64,000 nt of DNA from Brevundimonas halotolerans (lineage in GTDB: Bacteria > Pseudomonadota > Alphaproteobacteria > Caulobacterales > Caulobacteraceae), in contig NZ_QTTA01000016.1 in the NCBI RefSeq assembly GCF_003730275.1, forward strand, positions 227,001 to 291,000. The letters run 5' to 3'. The position numbers and the translations under genes are program-made. The notes under the pieces are model-generated. The model ran no database searches, was not told the DNA's origin, and saw only the letters and a list, made by a program, of their open reading frames with translations. Positions 17,550 through 25,384 of this stretch are shown one piece after another. Every line of letters starts with the position of its first letter. The stretch's first letter is position 1.

Positions 17550-18200
17550 CTAGTTCACCAGCATTTCTTCGATCAGCACGGCTTCCGCCTTCCCGGGCGC
17601 CAGGATCAGATTGACCCGACGCAGGATTTCCGCGCGCAGCTGGAAATTGCCGGCCGAGCCGTTCAGATCCTCGGTGCGCAGTTCGCGCAGGAACCCCTGG
17701 AACATGTCCTGCAGGCGCGGCATCTCGGCCATCAGCTGATCGGCCAGGTGGGCATCCTCCAGCTCCAGCGTCAGCCGCAGCTTCAGATAGGCGGGCCGAC
17801 CGTCGGCGGTCTGAATGTTCACCACCATGTCGGGAAGGGTGTAGAAGGTTACGCCGTCCGGCCCCTCTGTGATCTTGCCCAGCGCGGGGTCCGGCTCCCC
17901 GCCGCCCTTGCCGCCGTGACCGCCGCCCTTGTCGGCCTTCTTCGTGTCGCCGTGGCCGTCGTCCTTGGGCGCCTCGTGTCCCTCGGCGCCATCGGCTGCC
18001 GCAGGTTTGGGCGACAGCATGAAGAAGGCGCCCGCGCCCCCGCCCCCCAGCACCAGCAGGGCGACGGGAATGATGATGAACAGCAGCGGCAATTTCTTCT
18101 TGGCGGGCGCTTCGCCCTCGCCGTCGCCACCTTCGCCGGCGCCTTCGGCCACGGCGACATCCGTCCCCTCGGCCTTTTTCTTCTTGCCAAATTTCAGCAT
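17550..18200 (-). CDS. fliL: Flagellar basal body protein FliL
   Basis: A 216-residue single-pass inner-membrane protein that surrounds the stator and supports torque. A Lys-rich N-terminus is followed by a membrane segment at about residues 37-59 (LPLLFIIIPVALLVLGGGGAGAFF), a long Gly/His/Asp/Lys linker, and the periplasmic FliL domain (FYTLPDMVVNIQT, YLKLRLTLELED, ILRRVNLIL). The linker is longer than in enterobacteria. fliL heads the fliL-fliM-DUF6468-motE-like unit. A CtrA-type box 45-59 bases upstream suggests early (class II) cell-cycle control, as known for Caulobacter fliL. Confidence 0.94.
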   Translation of the reverse strand: MLKFGKKKKAEGTDVAVAEGAGEGGDGEGEAPAKKKLPLLFIIIPVALLVLGGGGAGAFFMLSPKPAAADGAEGHEAPKDDGHGDTKKADKGGGHGGKGGGEPDPALGKITEGPDGVTFYTLPDMVVNIQTADGRPAYLKLRLTLELEDAHLADQLMAEMPRLQDMFQGFLRELRTEDLNGSAGNFQLRAEILRRVNLILAPGKAEAVLIEEMLVN

Positions 18201-18244
18201 GCGCTATGGCCCCACTCTGACCGGCCCAAAGAAGCGGGTTTTGG

Positions 18245-18259
18245 TTAACGGGGCGTTTA
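18245..18259 (-). promoter_or_regulatory. CtrA box upstream of fliL
   Basis: On the minus strand the site reads TAAA-N7-TTAAC, one mismatch from the CtrA consensus TTAA-N7-TTAAC. It lies 45-59 bases upstream of the fliL ATG and is oriented towards it. CtrA control of fliL is established in Caulobacter; here it is inferred from the match. Confidence 0.55.
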
Positions 18260-18262
18260 GAA

Positions 18263-18279
18263 CCGGCATTTCCTGCCGG
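18263..18279. promoter_or_regulatory. FlbD-type (ftr-like) palindrome
   Basis: Arms CCGGCA (18263-18268) and TGCCGG (18274-18279) separated by TTTCC. The centre is about 88 bases upstream of the predicted flgF transcription start and between it and the CtrA box. FlbD enhancer sites in Caulobacter sit about 100 bases from sigma-54 promoters and are similar GC-rich dyads around CCGGC. It could activate flgF and repress fliL, as known for FlbD at early promoters. Confidence 0.5.
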
Positions 18280-18332
18280 GTGCCCGACGTGCCCAATTCA
18301 TTATCATATTGATTTTAATGCGTTAACTATAT

Positions 18333-18347
18333 TGGCACGGCCCTTGC
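18333..18347 (+). promoter_or_regulatory. Sigma-54 promoter of flgF operon
   Basis: TGGCAC-GGCCC-TTGC is a perfect match to the -24/-12 consensus TGGCAC-N5-TTGC. The predicted start is near 18359, only a few bases before the AAGGAG ribosome site at 18361-18366. This fixes flgF translation at the TTG at 18374. Confidence 0.88.
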
Positions 18348-18373
18348 GACACCCCGGTCGAAGGAGTTCCGCC

Positions 18374-19111
18374 TTGGAAAACGTCGCCTACATCGGATTG
18401 TCTCGCCAGATGACGCTGCGCCGCGAGCTCGACATCGTGGCCAACAACATCGCCAATGCGAACACCACCGGCTTCAAGGTCGAGCAGCTGATGGTCGGCA
18501 CCGAGATCGGCCAGGGGGCCCGCAACGACGCGGTGCGTCCGGGGGTCAGCTTTGTGCTCGATCGGGGCGTGGGTCGCGACTATGGCCAGGGCGCCCTGTC
18601 CCAGACCGGTCGCACTCTCGACTTCGCCATCGAGGGCGACGGCGCCTTCTTCACGGTCCAGGACGGTGACGCCGAGGCCTATACCCGCGACGGCGCCTTC
18701 ACCATCAGCCCCGAGGGCTTGCTGGTCACCGCCGCCGGACTGCCGGTGCTCGGCGACGGCGGCGAGATCCTGCTCGACCCGGCACGCGGTGCCCCCCAGG
18801 TGGCCGGGGACGGCACCATCAGTCAGGACGGCCAGATCGTCGGACGCCTGACCGTCGTGCGCTTCGACACCCTGTCGGTGCTCGAAAAAGCCGGCGACGG
18901 CCTGTACCGCAACACCTCGAATGCCCAGCCGATGGACGCCCCCGACGCCCGCATCCATCAGGGGATGCTGGAGGGCTCCAACGTCAATCCCATCCTCGAA
19001 ATCACCAATCTGATCGAGATCAGCCGCAGCTATGAGCGCATCTCGAAAATGATCGAACAGAGCAACGAACTGAGCCGCAAGTCCGTCGAGCGGCTGGGGC
19101 GCGTGGGCTGA
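18374..19111 (+). CDS. flgF: Flagellar proximal rod protein FlgF
   Basis: A 245-residue rod protein. The N-terminal region has the rod/hook signature RRELDIVANNIANANTTGFK, and the C-terminal helix block GSNVNPILEITNLIEISRSYERISKMIEQ completes the D0 domain. The start is a TTG (18374) with AAGGAG seven bases upstream; any start further upstream would precede the sigma-54 transcription start. FlgF assembles in the periplasm between MS ring and distal rod. It heads flgF-flgG-flgA-flgH. Confidence 0.93.
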   Translation: MENVAYIGLSRQMTLRRELDIVANNIANANTTGFKVEQLMVGTEIGQGARNDAVRPGVSFVLDRGVGRDYGQGALSQTGRTLDFAIEGDGAFFTVQDGDAEAYTRDGAFTISPEGLLVTAAGLPVLGDGGEILLDPARGAPQVAGDGTISQDGQIVGRLTVVRFDTLSVLEKAGDGLYRNTSNAQPMDAPDARIHQGMLEGSNVNPILEITNLIEISRSYERISKMIEQSNELSRKSVERLGRVG

Positions 19112-19157
19112 TGCCGACCCGTCCCCTTCCCCCTTCCCCCTCAAGGAGAGCAATCCC

Positions 19158-19946
19158 ATGAGAGCGCTACGCACCGCCGCCTCCGGCATGTCAGCCCAGC
19201 AGCTGAACGTCGAGGTCATCTCCAACAACATCGCCAACATGAACACGGTCGGCTTCAAGCGTCAGCGGGCCGAGTTCCAGGACCTGCTGTACCAGAACGT
19301 CGAACGCATGGGCGGCAGTTCCTCGGCGCAGGGCACGGTGGTCCCGACCGGCATCCAGATCGGTGCCGGTGTGAAGGCCGGCAGCGTCTACCGCATCACC
19401 GAACAGGGCACCCCCACCCAGACCGGCAACCGGCTGGACCTGGCCATCGACGGCAAGGGCTATTTCCAGATCACCATGCCCTCGGGCGAGACCGCCTACA
19501 CCCGCGCCGGCAACTTCTCGGTCAATGGCGAGGGCCAGGTCGTCACCGACGATGGCTATCCCGTCGAGCCCGCGATCAGCATCCCGCAGGACGCCATCGA
19601 CGTCTTCATCTCCAAGGCGGGCGAGGTCCAGATCATCCAGGCCGGCCAGACCGAACCGACCGTCGTCGGCCAGATCGAGATCGCCACCTTCTTCAATGAA
19701 GCGGGCCTCGAGGCCATCGGCGACAACCTGCTGCTCGAAACCGCCGCTTCCGGCCCCGCCACCCCGGGCGCCCCGGGCGAGCCCGGCTTCGGCCAGCTGC
19801 TGCAGGGCTATACCGAGGCCTCGAACGTCGACGCCGTCTCCGAGATCAGCGCCCTGATCATCGCCCAGCGCGCCTATGAAATGAACTCCAAGGTCATCTC
19901 GACCGCCGACGAAATGATGTCGGTCTCGGCCCAGGTGAAGGGCTGA
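19158..19946 (+). CDS. flgG: Flagellar distal rod protein FlgG
   Basis: A 262-residue protein, the standard length of FlgG. The N-terminus MRALRTAASGMSAQQLNVEVISNNIANMNTVGFK carries the bacterial flagellar rod signature, followed by the FlgG-specific RAEFQDLLYQ segment, and the C-terminus ends SEISALIIAQRAYEMNSKVISTADEMM. FlgG forms the distal rod that crosses peptidoglycan and outer-membrane rings. It shares one base with the flgA start. Confidence 0.96.
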   Translation: MRALRTAASGMSAQQLNVEVISNNIANMNTVGFKRQRAEFQDLLYQNVERMGGSSSAQGTVVPTGIQIGAGVKAGSVYRITEQGTPTQTGNRLDLAIDGKGYFQITMPSGETAYTRAGNFSVNGEGQVVTDDGYPVEPAISIPQDAIDVFISKAGEVQIIQAGQTEPTVVGQIEIATFFNEAGLEAIGDNLLLETAASGPATPGAPGEPGFGQLLQGYTEASNVDAVSEISALIIAQRAYEMNSKVISTADEMMSVSAQVKG

Positions 19947-20716
19947 TGGCTCGCCTCGCCTCTCGCCTCATCCGCCGCCTCGCGCTCGGCGTCTGCCTTG
20001 CCTTTGCCGCTTCGGCGGCGCTGGCCTCGGCGCCGGTCACCCTGCGCGACAATCCGGTCGACGACGACGGTCAGGTCACGCTCGGCGAACTGTTCGAGGG
20101 CGCCGGTGCCGCTGCCGATATCGTCATCGCCCGCCGCGCTGGCCCGACGGTCGTGCTCGACGCCGGCATGGTCCAGTCGCGCGCCCACCAGGCCGGTCTG
20201 GCATGGTCGAACCCGCGCGGCCTGCGCCGGGTGGTCGTCCGTCAGGGCAGCACGACACCCGCAGCCCCGTCGGCCACCTCTGCCGCGGCCCGCCCGGGCG
20301 AGACCGTCGAAGTCCTGACCTGGACCCGCAGCCTCGCCGCCGGTGACATCATCCGCCCCGAGGACCTCGCCTGGACCGAGGTTCAGGCCCACCGCGCGCC
20401 CGTCGGTGGCCCGGCCGACGCCGAGGAGGTCATCGGCCTGTCCGCGCGCCGGGCCCTGCGCTCCGGCACGCCGGTGCTGGGCCGCGACCTCGCCCAGCCC
20501 CAGGTCATCGCCCGCAATGACATGGTCCAGGTCGCCTATGTCGATCAGGGCCTGACCCTGACCATCACCGGCCGGGCCACCCGCGATGCCGCCATCGGCG
20601 AGCCCGTGCCCATCCTGAACCTGCAGTCCGGCCGGACCATCGAGGCCATCGCCACCGCCCCCGGTCAGGCCATGGTCGGCCCCGCCGCCCGTACCTTCCG
20701 CGCCCAATCCCGCTGA
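19946..20716 (+). CDS. flgA: Flagellar P-ring assembly chaperone FlgA
   Basis: A 256-residue periplasmic protein with a signal peptide (about 1-28, LALGVCLAFAASAALA). A C-terminal SAF domain is visible from about residue 120 (VEVLTWTRSLAAGDIIRPEDLAW, LSARRALRSGTPVLGRDL, MVQVAYVDQGLTLTITGRA). FlgA helps FlgI polymerise around the rod. It is translationally coupled to flgG and followed 23 bases later by flgH. Confidence 0.92.
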   Translation: MARLASRLIRRLALGVCLAFAASAALASAPVTLRDNPVDDDGQVTLGELFEGAGAAADIVIARRAGPTVVLDAGMVQSRAHQAGLAWSNPRGLRRVVVRQGSTTPAAPSATSAAARPGETVEVLTWTRSLAAGDIIRPEDLAWTEVQAHRAPVGGPADAEEVIGLSARRALRSGTPVLGRDLAQPQVIARNDMVQVAYVDQGLTLTITGRATRDAAIGEPVPILNLQSGRTIEAIATAPGQAMVGPAARTFRAQSR

Positions 20717-20739
20717 TCCGTCCCGCTGAGAGGATTCCC

Positions 20740-21465
20740 ATGCGTATCGTCCTGACCCTGACCGCCCTCTCTGCCCTGTCGGTGGGCGCCTGCTCGACCG
20801 CGATCGAGGCGGTGCGCGGCCCTGAACTGGCCCCGATCGGCTATCCGGCGGCCCTCGTTCCGGTGCAGCAGCAGTATCTGCCGGCGCCCGAAGCCCGCCC
20901 CGCCAGCGCCAACAGCCTGTGGCGCACGGGGGCCCGCACCTTCTTCGGCGACCAGCGCGCCCGCTATGTCGGCGACATCGTCACGGTTCGCATCGACATC
21001 GACGACCGCGCCCAGACACAGAACTCGACCGAGCGGTCCCGTACCAATGACGCCTCGGGCGGCGTCACCAACTTCTTCGGACTGGAGAGCAGCATCGGCC
21101 AGGCCTTCCCGGGCGGTTTCGACCCGGCCAACATGGTCGGCGTCCAAGGTCAGGCCAATGCCGCCGGCTCCGGCAGCGTCAACCGCTCCGAGCGCGTCAA
21201 CCTGACCATCGCAGCCGTCGTCACGGATGTCCTGCCCAACGGCAATCTGATCATCCAGGGCCGTCAGGAGGTCCGCACCAACCGCGAGGTGCGCGAGCTG
21301 ACCATCGCCGGCATCGTCCGGCCACAGGACATCTCCTCGGCCAACAGCATAGACCACACCCAGATCGCCGAGGCCCGCATTTCCTACGGCGGCCGTGGCG
21401 ACATCAGCCGCATGCAGGCCACCCCCGCGGCTCAGTCCCTGGTCGAGCGCTTCAGCCCCTTCTGA
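20740..21465 (+). CDS. flgH: Flagellar L-ring lipoprotein FlgH
   Basis: A 241-residue outer-membrane lipoprotein with lipobox LSVGAC (Cys about residue 18). Family blocks include SLWRTGARTFFGDQRARYVGDIVTVRIDIDDRAQTQNSTE, VTDVLPNGNLIIQGRQEVRTNREVRELTIAGIVRPQDIS and ISYGGRGDISRMQ. FlgH forms the L ring, the outer-membrane bushing of the rod. It ends the flgFGAH unit; two hairpins follow the stop. Confidence 0.95.
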   Translation: MRIVLTLTALSALSVGACSTAIEAVRGPELAPIGYPAALVPVQQQYLPAPEARPASANSLWRTGARTFFGDQRARYVGDIVTVRIDIDDRAQTQNSTERSRTNDASGGVTNFFGLESSIGQAFPGGFDPANMVGVQGQANAAGSGSVNRSERVNLTIAAVVTDVLPNGNLIIQGRQEVRTNREVRELTIAGIVRPQDISSANSIDHTQIAEARISYGGRGDISRMQATPAAQSLVERFSPF

Positions 21466-21491
21466 GCCCCGCCCCCACACCCCAAAGCTCA

Positions 21492-21546
21492 CCCCCGGCA
21501 ATTTCTGCCGGGGGTCGAAGCTTGGCCGTGAACCGTTAACGGCCAA
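21492..21546 (+). terminator. Two tandem hairpins after flgH (terminator or FlbD-like dyad)
   Basis: The first is CCCCCGGCA (21492-21500) and TGCCGGGGG (21506-21514) around ATTTC. The second is TTGGCCGT (21522-21529) and ACGGCCAA (21539-21546). Neither has a U-tract. The first closely resembles the dyad at 18263-18279, so it may instead bind the same regulator. Position 26 bases after flgH fits transcription termination. Confidence 0.5.
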
Positions 21547-21576
21547 CCGCGTTTCCCTCGCCAGAGAGGTGTTCGC

Positions 21577-22083
21577 ATGTTCAAGATTCTGATCCCCGCC
21601 GTCGCCGCCCTGGGCCTGGTCGCCCACGCGGCCCAGAGCTACACCGCCGAAGACGGCGTTGCGGCGGCTCCGATCATGCTCGTGGCTGAGGCTCCGGTCG
21701 AAGCCGCGCCTGCGACGCCCGCGATGGACTGGCATTTCCACACCGAGGGCGACACCGCCAAACTGGCCTATGGCGTCGCCAACTCCGACCAGCTGGTGCT
21801 GATCCTGATGTGCACCCCCGGCGAGGACAAGGTGTCGACGCTCGGCTCGGTCCGCGCCGAGGCTGATACGGCCACCGGCCAGACCTCTTATCAGGACCCC
21901 ATGACCGGCGGCGTCCTGCACGAATCCGAGATCGCACGGAACGATGCCGCGCTCGCTGACCTCGCCGCCACGGGCAAGATGACCGTCGTCAGCGATCAGG
22001 GAAAGGTCGCTATCGGCTCGGACGCGACCGATCAGGAAGCCGTGAAGACGTTCTTCGCCTCTTGCGGAACGGCCCCGGCCTGA
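21577..22083 (+). CDS. Secreted protein, unknown function (tandem family member 1)
   Basis: A 168-residue protein with a hydrophobic leader (MFKILIPAVAALGLVAHAA). The mature part has MDWHFHTEGDTAKLAYGVANSDQLVLILMC near residue 50 and ends TFFASCG. The same pattern (aromatic pair, short acidic turn, L-A-Y-G, then L-x-C) recurs in the next two genes, so the three are tandem paralogues. The two Cys residues, near the middle and at the end, could form a disulfide in the periplasm. Function unknown; location directly after the flagellar operon may be coincidental. Confidence 0.65.
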   Translation: MFKILIPAVAALGLVAHAAQSYTAEDGVAAAPIMLVAEAPVEAAPATPAMDWHFHTEGDTAKLAYGVANSDQLVLILMCTPGEDKVSTLGSVRAEADTATGQTSYQDPMTGGVLHESEIARNDAALADLAATGKMTVVSDQGKVAIGSDATDQEAVKTFFASCGTAPA

Positions 22084-22114
22084 TCATCTCTTCTCCGTTC
22101 GGGAGAGGGAAACC

Positions 22115-22546
22115 ATGATGATTACGCTGGCTGCGATACTGGCCCTGCATACTGGTCTGGCCCAGGCCGACGGCTGGGTCTGGTCCCTTTACGAGGACAC
22201 GCGCGAGACCGTCCTCGCCCGTGAAATCCCCGACACTGATCGCCTGACCACCACCCTCGCCTGCGCCCCCGGCTCGGGCCGGGTCGTGGTCAGCTTCTAT
22301 GACTTGCCGGCCCGTGCAGGGTTCGCCAACTTCCGCTCCGGCGACGCCAGCGGCACGGCCCAGATGGCGGCGGGCGAGGGCTCCGATCCCTTCTCCCTGA
22401 CCCTGCGCACCGATCATCCAGCCATCGCCAACTTCACGGCGACCGGATCGCTGGAAGTGGTGGCCGGCGACCAGACGCGTACGATCACCTTCTCGCGCCC
22501 CCACCTTGCAAAGCTGCGCCGTTTCACGGAAATCTGTGCGGGTTGA
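22115..22546 (+). CDS. Secreted protein, unknown function (tandem family member 2)
   Basis: A 143-residue protein with a leader of about 18 residues (ending GLAQA). GWVWSLYEDTRETVLAREIPDTDRLTTTLAC aligns with the DWHFHTEGD... block of the preceding gene, and the C-terminus ends RFTEICAG, equivalent to the FFASCG and FFAYCG ends of its neighbours. It is 31 bases after member 1 and 22 bases before member 3, so the three probably form one operon. It is the shortest and most divergent copy. Confidence 0.65.
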   Translation: MMITLAAILALHTGLAQADGWVWSLYEDTRETVLAREIPDTDRLTTTLACAPGSGRVVVSFYDLPARAGFANFRSGDASGTAQMAAGEGSDPFSLTLRTDHPAIANFTATGSLEVVAGDQTRTITFSRPHLAKLRRFTEICAG

Positions 22547-22568
22547 GCCCGACGGCTCGGGGGACATC

Positions 22569-23078
22569 ATGCGCGCCACCTCACTGCCGCTCCTCGTCGC
22601 GCTTCTGACGCTGGGCGCCTGCGCGTCGATGGACCCCGCGCCCACAGCCCTCAGCCCGACCGATACCCCGGATTCCGCACCCCAGCCGATCGCCGATCAC
22701 GACTGGGCCTTCTACGTCGAGAACGATCAGGCCTCCCTCGCCTATGGCCGGGCCGAGAGCGACGACGTCTGGCTGTCCCTCGCCTGTAACAAGGACAGCG
22801 GCCGCCTCGACCTGTTCCGTCCCGCCGATGCCGATGGCCAGCCCGTCATCTACCTCGAATCCGGCGGCGAGACCGAGCGCTTCACCGGGCGCATCGAGCC
22901 TTCCGAGCTGTTCGAGCACGGCGAGGTCCTGGCCGAGGCCCCGACCACGCCCCCGGTGTTCCAGCGGTTTCGCAGGCTGGGCTGGCTGGGCCTTCACGAC
23001 GCCGAGGGCCGGGCCCTGATGGTGGCCCACCCGACCTCCACCGACGGCATAGAGCGCTTCTTCGCCTACTGCGGCTGA
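22569..23078 (+). CDS. Lipoprotein, unknown function (tandem family member 3)
   Basis: A 169-residue protein with lipobox TLGAC (Cys about residue 17). DHDWAFYVENDQASLAYGRAESDDVWLSLAC parallels the conserved block of member 1 (DWHFHTEGDTAKLAYGVANSDQL), and the end RFFAYCG parallels FFASCG. Unlike its siblings it carries a lipobox, so it should be membrane-anchored. The ATG at 22569 is chosen at the lipoprotein signal; a longer upstream frame overlaps the previous gene. Confidence 0.68.
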   Translation: MRATSLPLLVALLTLGACASMDPAPTALSPTDTPDSAPQPIADHDWAFYVENDQASLAYGRAESDDVWLSLACNKDSGRLDLFRPADADGQPVIYLESGGETERFTGRIEPSELFEHGEVLAEAPTTPPVFQRFRRLGWLGLHDAEGRALMVAHPTSTDGIERFFAYCG

Positions 23079-23143
23079 GCCTCCGCTTGACGGGACGGTC
23101 CCCCTCGTCTCGACTGCCCGCTCGACTTCTGGGGGAATGACCA

Positions 23144-24946
23144 ATGAACAGACCGGTTCTGGCCACGGCGCTCGCAGCGCTCATGATCGGCGTCTCCGCC
23201 TGCGCGACACCCGCAGCCGACCCGGCCTCCCCCGCCGCCGTCACAGCCCCTACCGCCAGCCAGGCCCTGGCCGCCGTCATCACAGACTATGAGGCCTTCC
23301 TCAAACGGCACGACCCCTTCGGCGCCTCACAGGAAGGCGACGAGGCCGCGAAATCCCGCCTACCCGACCTCTCGCGTGAAGGCGAGCTGGCCCGCAGGCC
23401 TGAGCTTGTCGCCCTGTCCGACCGGCTGGCCGCCATCGACGTCACGGCCCTCAGCCCGGCCGAGGCCCAGAACCACGCCTTTGCCACCTGGCTGATCACC
23501 CGCGCCATCGAGGGCATCGACCTCGACGTCTCGCGCATGGCCTTCAACTCCGAAGGCGGCTTTGGCCAGTCGGCGGCCTATATCGCCGGCTCGGCCCGCC
23601 TGACCGACCGCGACGATGTCGAGGCCTGGCTGACCCGGCTGGAAAACATGGGCCCCCTGTTTGACGCGACCCTCGCCAATGCCCGCCGAGGCCTCGACAC
23701 CGGCCTGCTCCAGTCGCGCTCGGTCGTCGAAAGCGCTCTGCTGCTGGCCGAAACCGACGCCGCCCTGACCGCTGCCACCGACCCGCTTCTGCGCCCCACC
23801 GCCAACCTTCCGGCCTCGATCCCCGAGGGCGAGCGCCGCGCGTATCAGGCCCGGGCCGAATCCATCGTCCGCGACCACATCCAGCCGCGCCGCCGCGCAT
23901 GGCGGGACTTCCTCAAGGACGACTATCTGCCGGTCGCGCCCGAGACCCCCGGTCTGGTTCACCGCCCCGGCGGCCGTGACATCTATGCCTGGCTGGTGCG
24001 TGGCTACACCACCACCGACCTGACCCCCGACCAGGTCCACCAGATCGGTCTCGACGAGGTTGCCCGCATCCGGGCCCGCATGGAGATCGAGATGCGCGCC
24101 GCCGGCTGGACCGGCGACTTCCCCGGCTTCCTGACCTTCCTGCGCACCGACCCGCAGTTCTACGCCTCCACCCGCGAGGAGCTGCTGGAAAAGGCGTCGG
24201 AAATGTCCAAGCGCGCCGATGACGGCCTACCCGCCCTGTTCGGCACCCTGCCCCGCCTGCCTTACGGCGTCCGTCCCGTGCCCGCCGAGATCGAGGCCAA
24301 CTACACCACCGGCCGCTACTTCTCCGGCTCGATGCGGAACGGCATCGCGGGCGGCTATATGGTGAACACCTCACGCCTCGACCAGCGCCCGCTCTACGAA
24401 CTCCCGGCCCTGACGCTGCACGAGGCCGTGCCCGGCCACCATCTGCAGATTGCCTTGCAACAGGAAGCCGCCGACCAGCCCTATTTCCGGCGCGACGCCA
24501 ATGTCACCGCCTTCACCGAGGGCTGGGGTCTCTATGCCGAATTCCTCGGCGAGGAGATGGGCTTTTACCGCACCCCCTACGAACGCTTCGGCCGCCTCAG
24601 CTATGAGATGTGGCGCGCCTGCCGCCTCGTCGCCGACACCGGCATGCACTGGATGGGCTGGTCCGTCGAACAGGCCCGCACCTGTTTCACTGACAACTCG
24701 GCGCTCGCCCCCCACAACATCGAGACCGAACTGCAGCGCTATGTCGGCTGGCCCGGTCAGGCCACGGCCTACAAGATCGGCGAGATCCGCCTGCGCCAGA
24801 TCCGCACCCGGGCGGAGACGGCCCTCGGCGAAGACTTCGACGTTCGCGCCTTCCACGACGCCCTGCTGGTCCCCGGCCCCCTCCCCCTCGCCCTGCTCGA
24901 CGCCCACATGAACCGCTGGATCGAGGAACAGCGGGCGAAGCAGTAG
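23144..24946 (+). CDS. DUF885 lipoprotein, predicted metallopeptidase
   Basis: A 600-residue protein with lipobox ISVSAC-type leader (GVSACAT). The DUF885 domain carries LHEAVPGHHLQIALQQE, a variant HExxH zinc motif (HEAVPGHH), and a downstream ANVTAFTEGWGLYAEFLGEEMG that supplies a further Glu ligand. The C-terminal LVADTGMHWMGWSVEQA and PGQATAYKIGEIRLRQIR blocks are typical. DUF885 proteins are predicted, mostly uncharacterised, periplasmic peptidases. It is transcribed alone, 65 bases after the three-gene tandem array. Confidence 0.88.
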   Translation: MNRPVLATALAALMIGVSACATPAADPASPAAVTAPTASQALAAVITDYEAFLKRHDPFGASQEGDEAAKSRLPDLSREGELARRPELVALSDRLAAIDVTALSPAEAQNHAFATWLITRAIEGIDLDVSRMAFNSEGGFGQSAAYIAGSARLTDRDDVEAWLTRLENMGPLFDATLANARRGLDTGLLQSRSVVESALLLAETDAALTAATDPLLRPTANLPASIPEGERRAYQARAESIVRDHIQPRRRAWRDFLKDDYLPVAPETPGLVHRPGGRDIYAWLVRGYTTTDLTPDQVHQIGLDEVARIRARMEIEMRAAGWTGDFPGFLTFLRTDPQFYASTREELLEKASEMSKRADDGLPALFGTLPRLPYGVRPVPAEIEANYTTGRYFSGSMRNGIAGGYMVNTSRLDQRPLYELPALTLHEAVPGHHLQIALQQEAADQPYFRRDANVTAFTEGWGLYAEFLGEEMGFYRTPYERFGRLSYEMWRACRLVADTGMHWMGWSVEQARTCFTDNSALAPHNIETELQRYVGWPGQATAYKIGEIRLRQIRTRAETALGEDFDVRAFHDALLVPGPLPLALLDAHMNRWIEEQRAKQ

Positions 24947-24960
24947 TCGTCCGCGATGCG

Positions 24961-25065
24961 GGTTCATCACAGCGACCACGGCACTTTCACAGCGGACACA
25001 GCGGGGTCGAGCCCGCTGCCCCCGCTGTGGTCGCCGTGTCCTCGCTGTGTTCGCTGTGATGAACC
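24961..25065. repeat. 105-bp nested palindrome
   Basis: Outer arms of 15 bases pair perfectly: GGTTCATCACAGCGA (24961-24975) and TCGCTGTGATGAACC (25051-25065). Inner arms CACGGC/GCCGTG and CACAGCGGGG/CCCCGCTGTG are nested. It starts 14 bases after the DUF885 stop and could end its transcript or be a non-autonomous mobile repeat. Confidence 0.6.
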
Positions 25066-25076
25066 CCTCCCTTAAG

Positions 25077-25229
25077 CCCCCTCTCCCGGCGGGAGAGGGG
25101 GTTGGGGGTGAGGGGCTCTCCGCCTCCCTCGGCGTGAGCCGTCGCACCGGTCCTGCCACGGCTTGCGCCGACTGACACCGTCGCCCCTCATCCGTCGCTC
25201 GCGCGACACCTTCTCCCATCGGGAGAAGG
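25077..25229. repeat. Two REP-type hairpins
   Basis: The first hairpin, 25077-25101, has arms CCCCCTCTCCC and GGGAGAGGGGG. The second, 25209-25229, has arms CCTTCTCCC and GGGAGAAGG. These resemble the dispersed REP palindromes common in this group. The bases up to 25384 contain no credible coding sequence. Confidence 0.5.
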
Positions 25230-25384
25230 GACAATGATGATGGGTTGAGCGCCTCAGTTATGATAGTCGCCCCCGAATTCCCCCGCCCTTTCAACGCCCC
25301 CACCGTTTCCCGGACCGTTCTTCCCGACCAGGTCCAGCCGTGTGCCACACTCCCTCCGTCCCGTCGCACGGAGGGCTCGTAAGG

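Noticed and set aside
18311-18327. Second CtrA box (ATTT-N7-TTAAC) near flgF
   Set aside because: Only the right half matches; the AT-rich sequence makes a chance half-site likely.
21522-21540. Sigma-54 promoter before the tandem secreted genes
   Set aside because: TTGGCCGTGAACCGTT has the -24 GG but lacks the required GC at -12.
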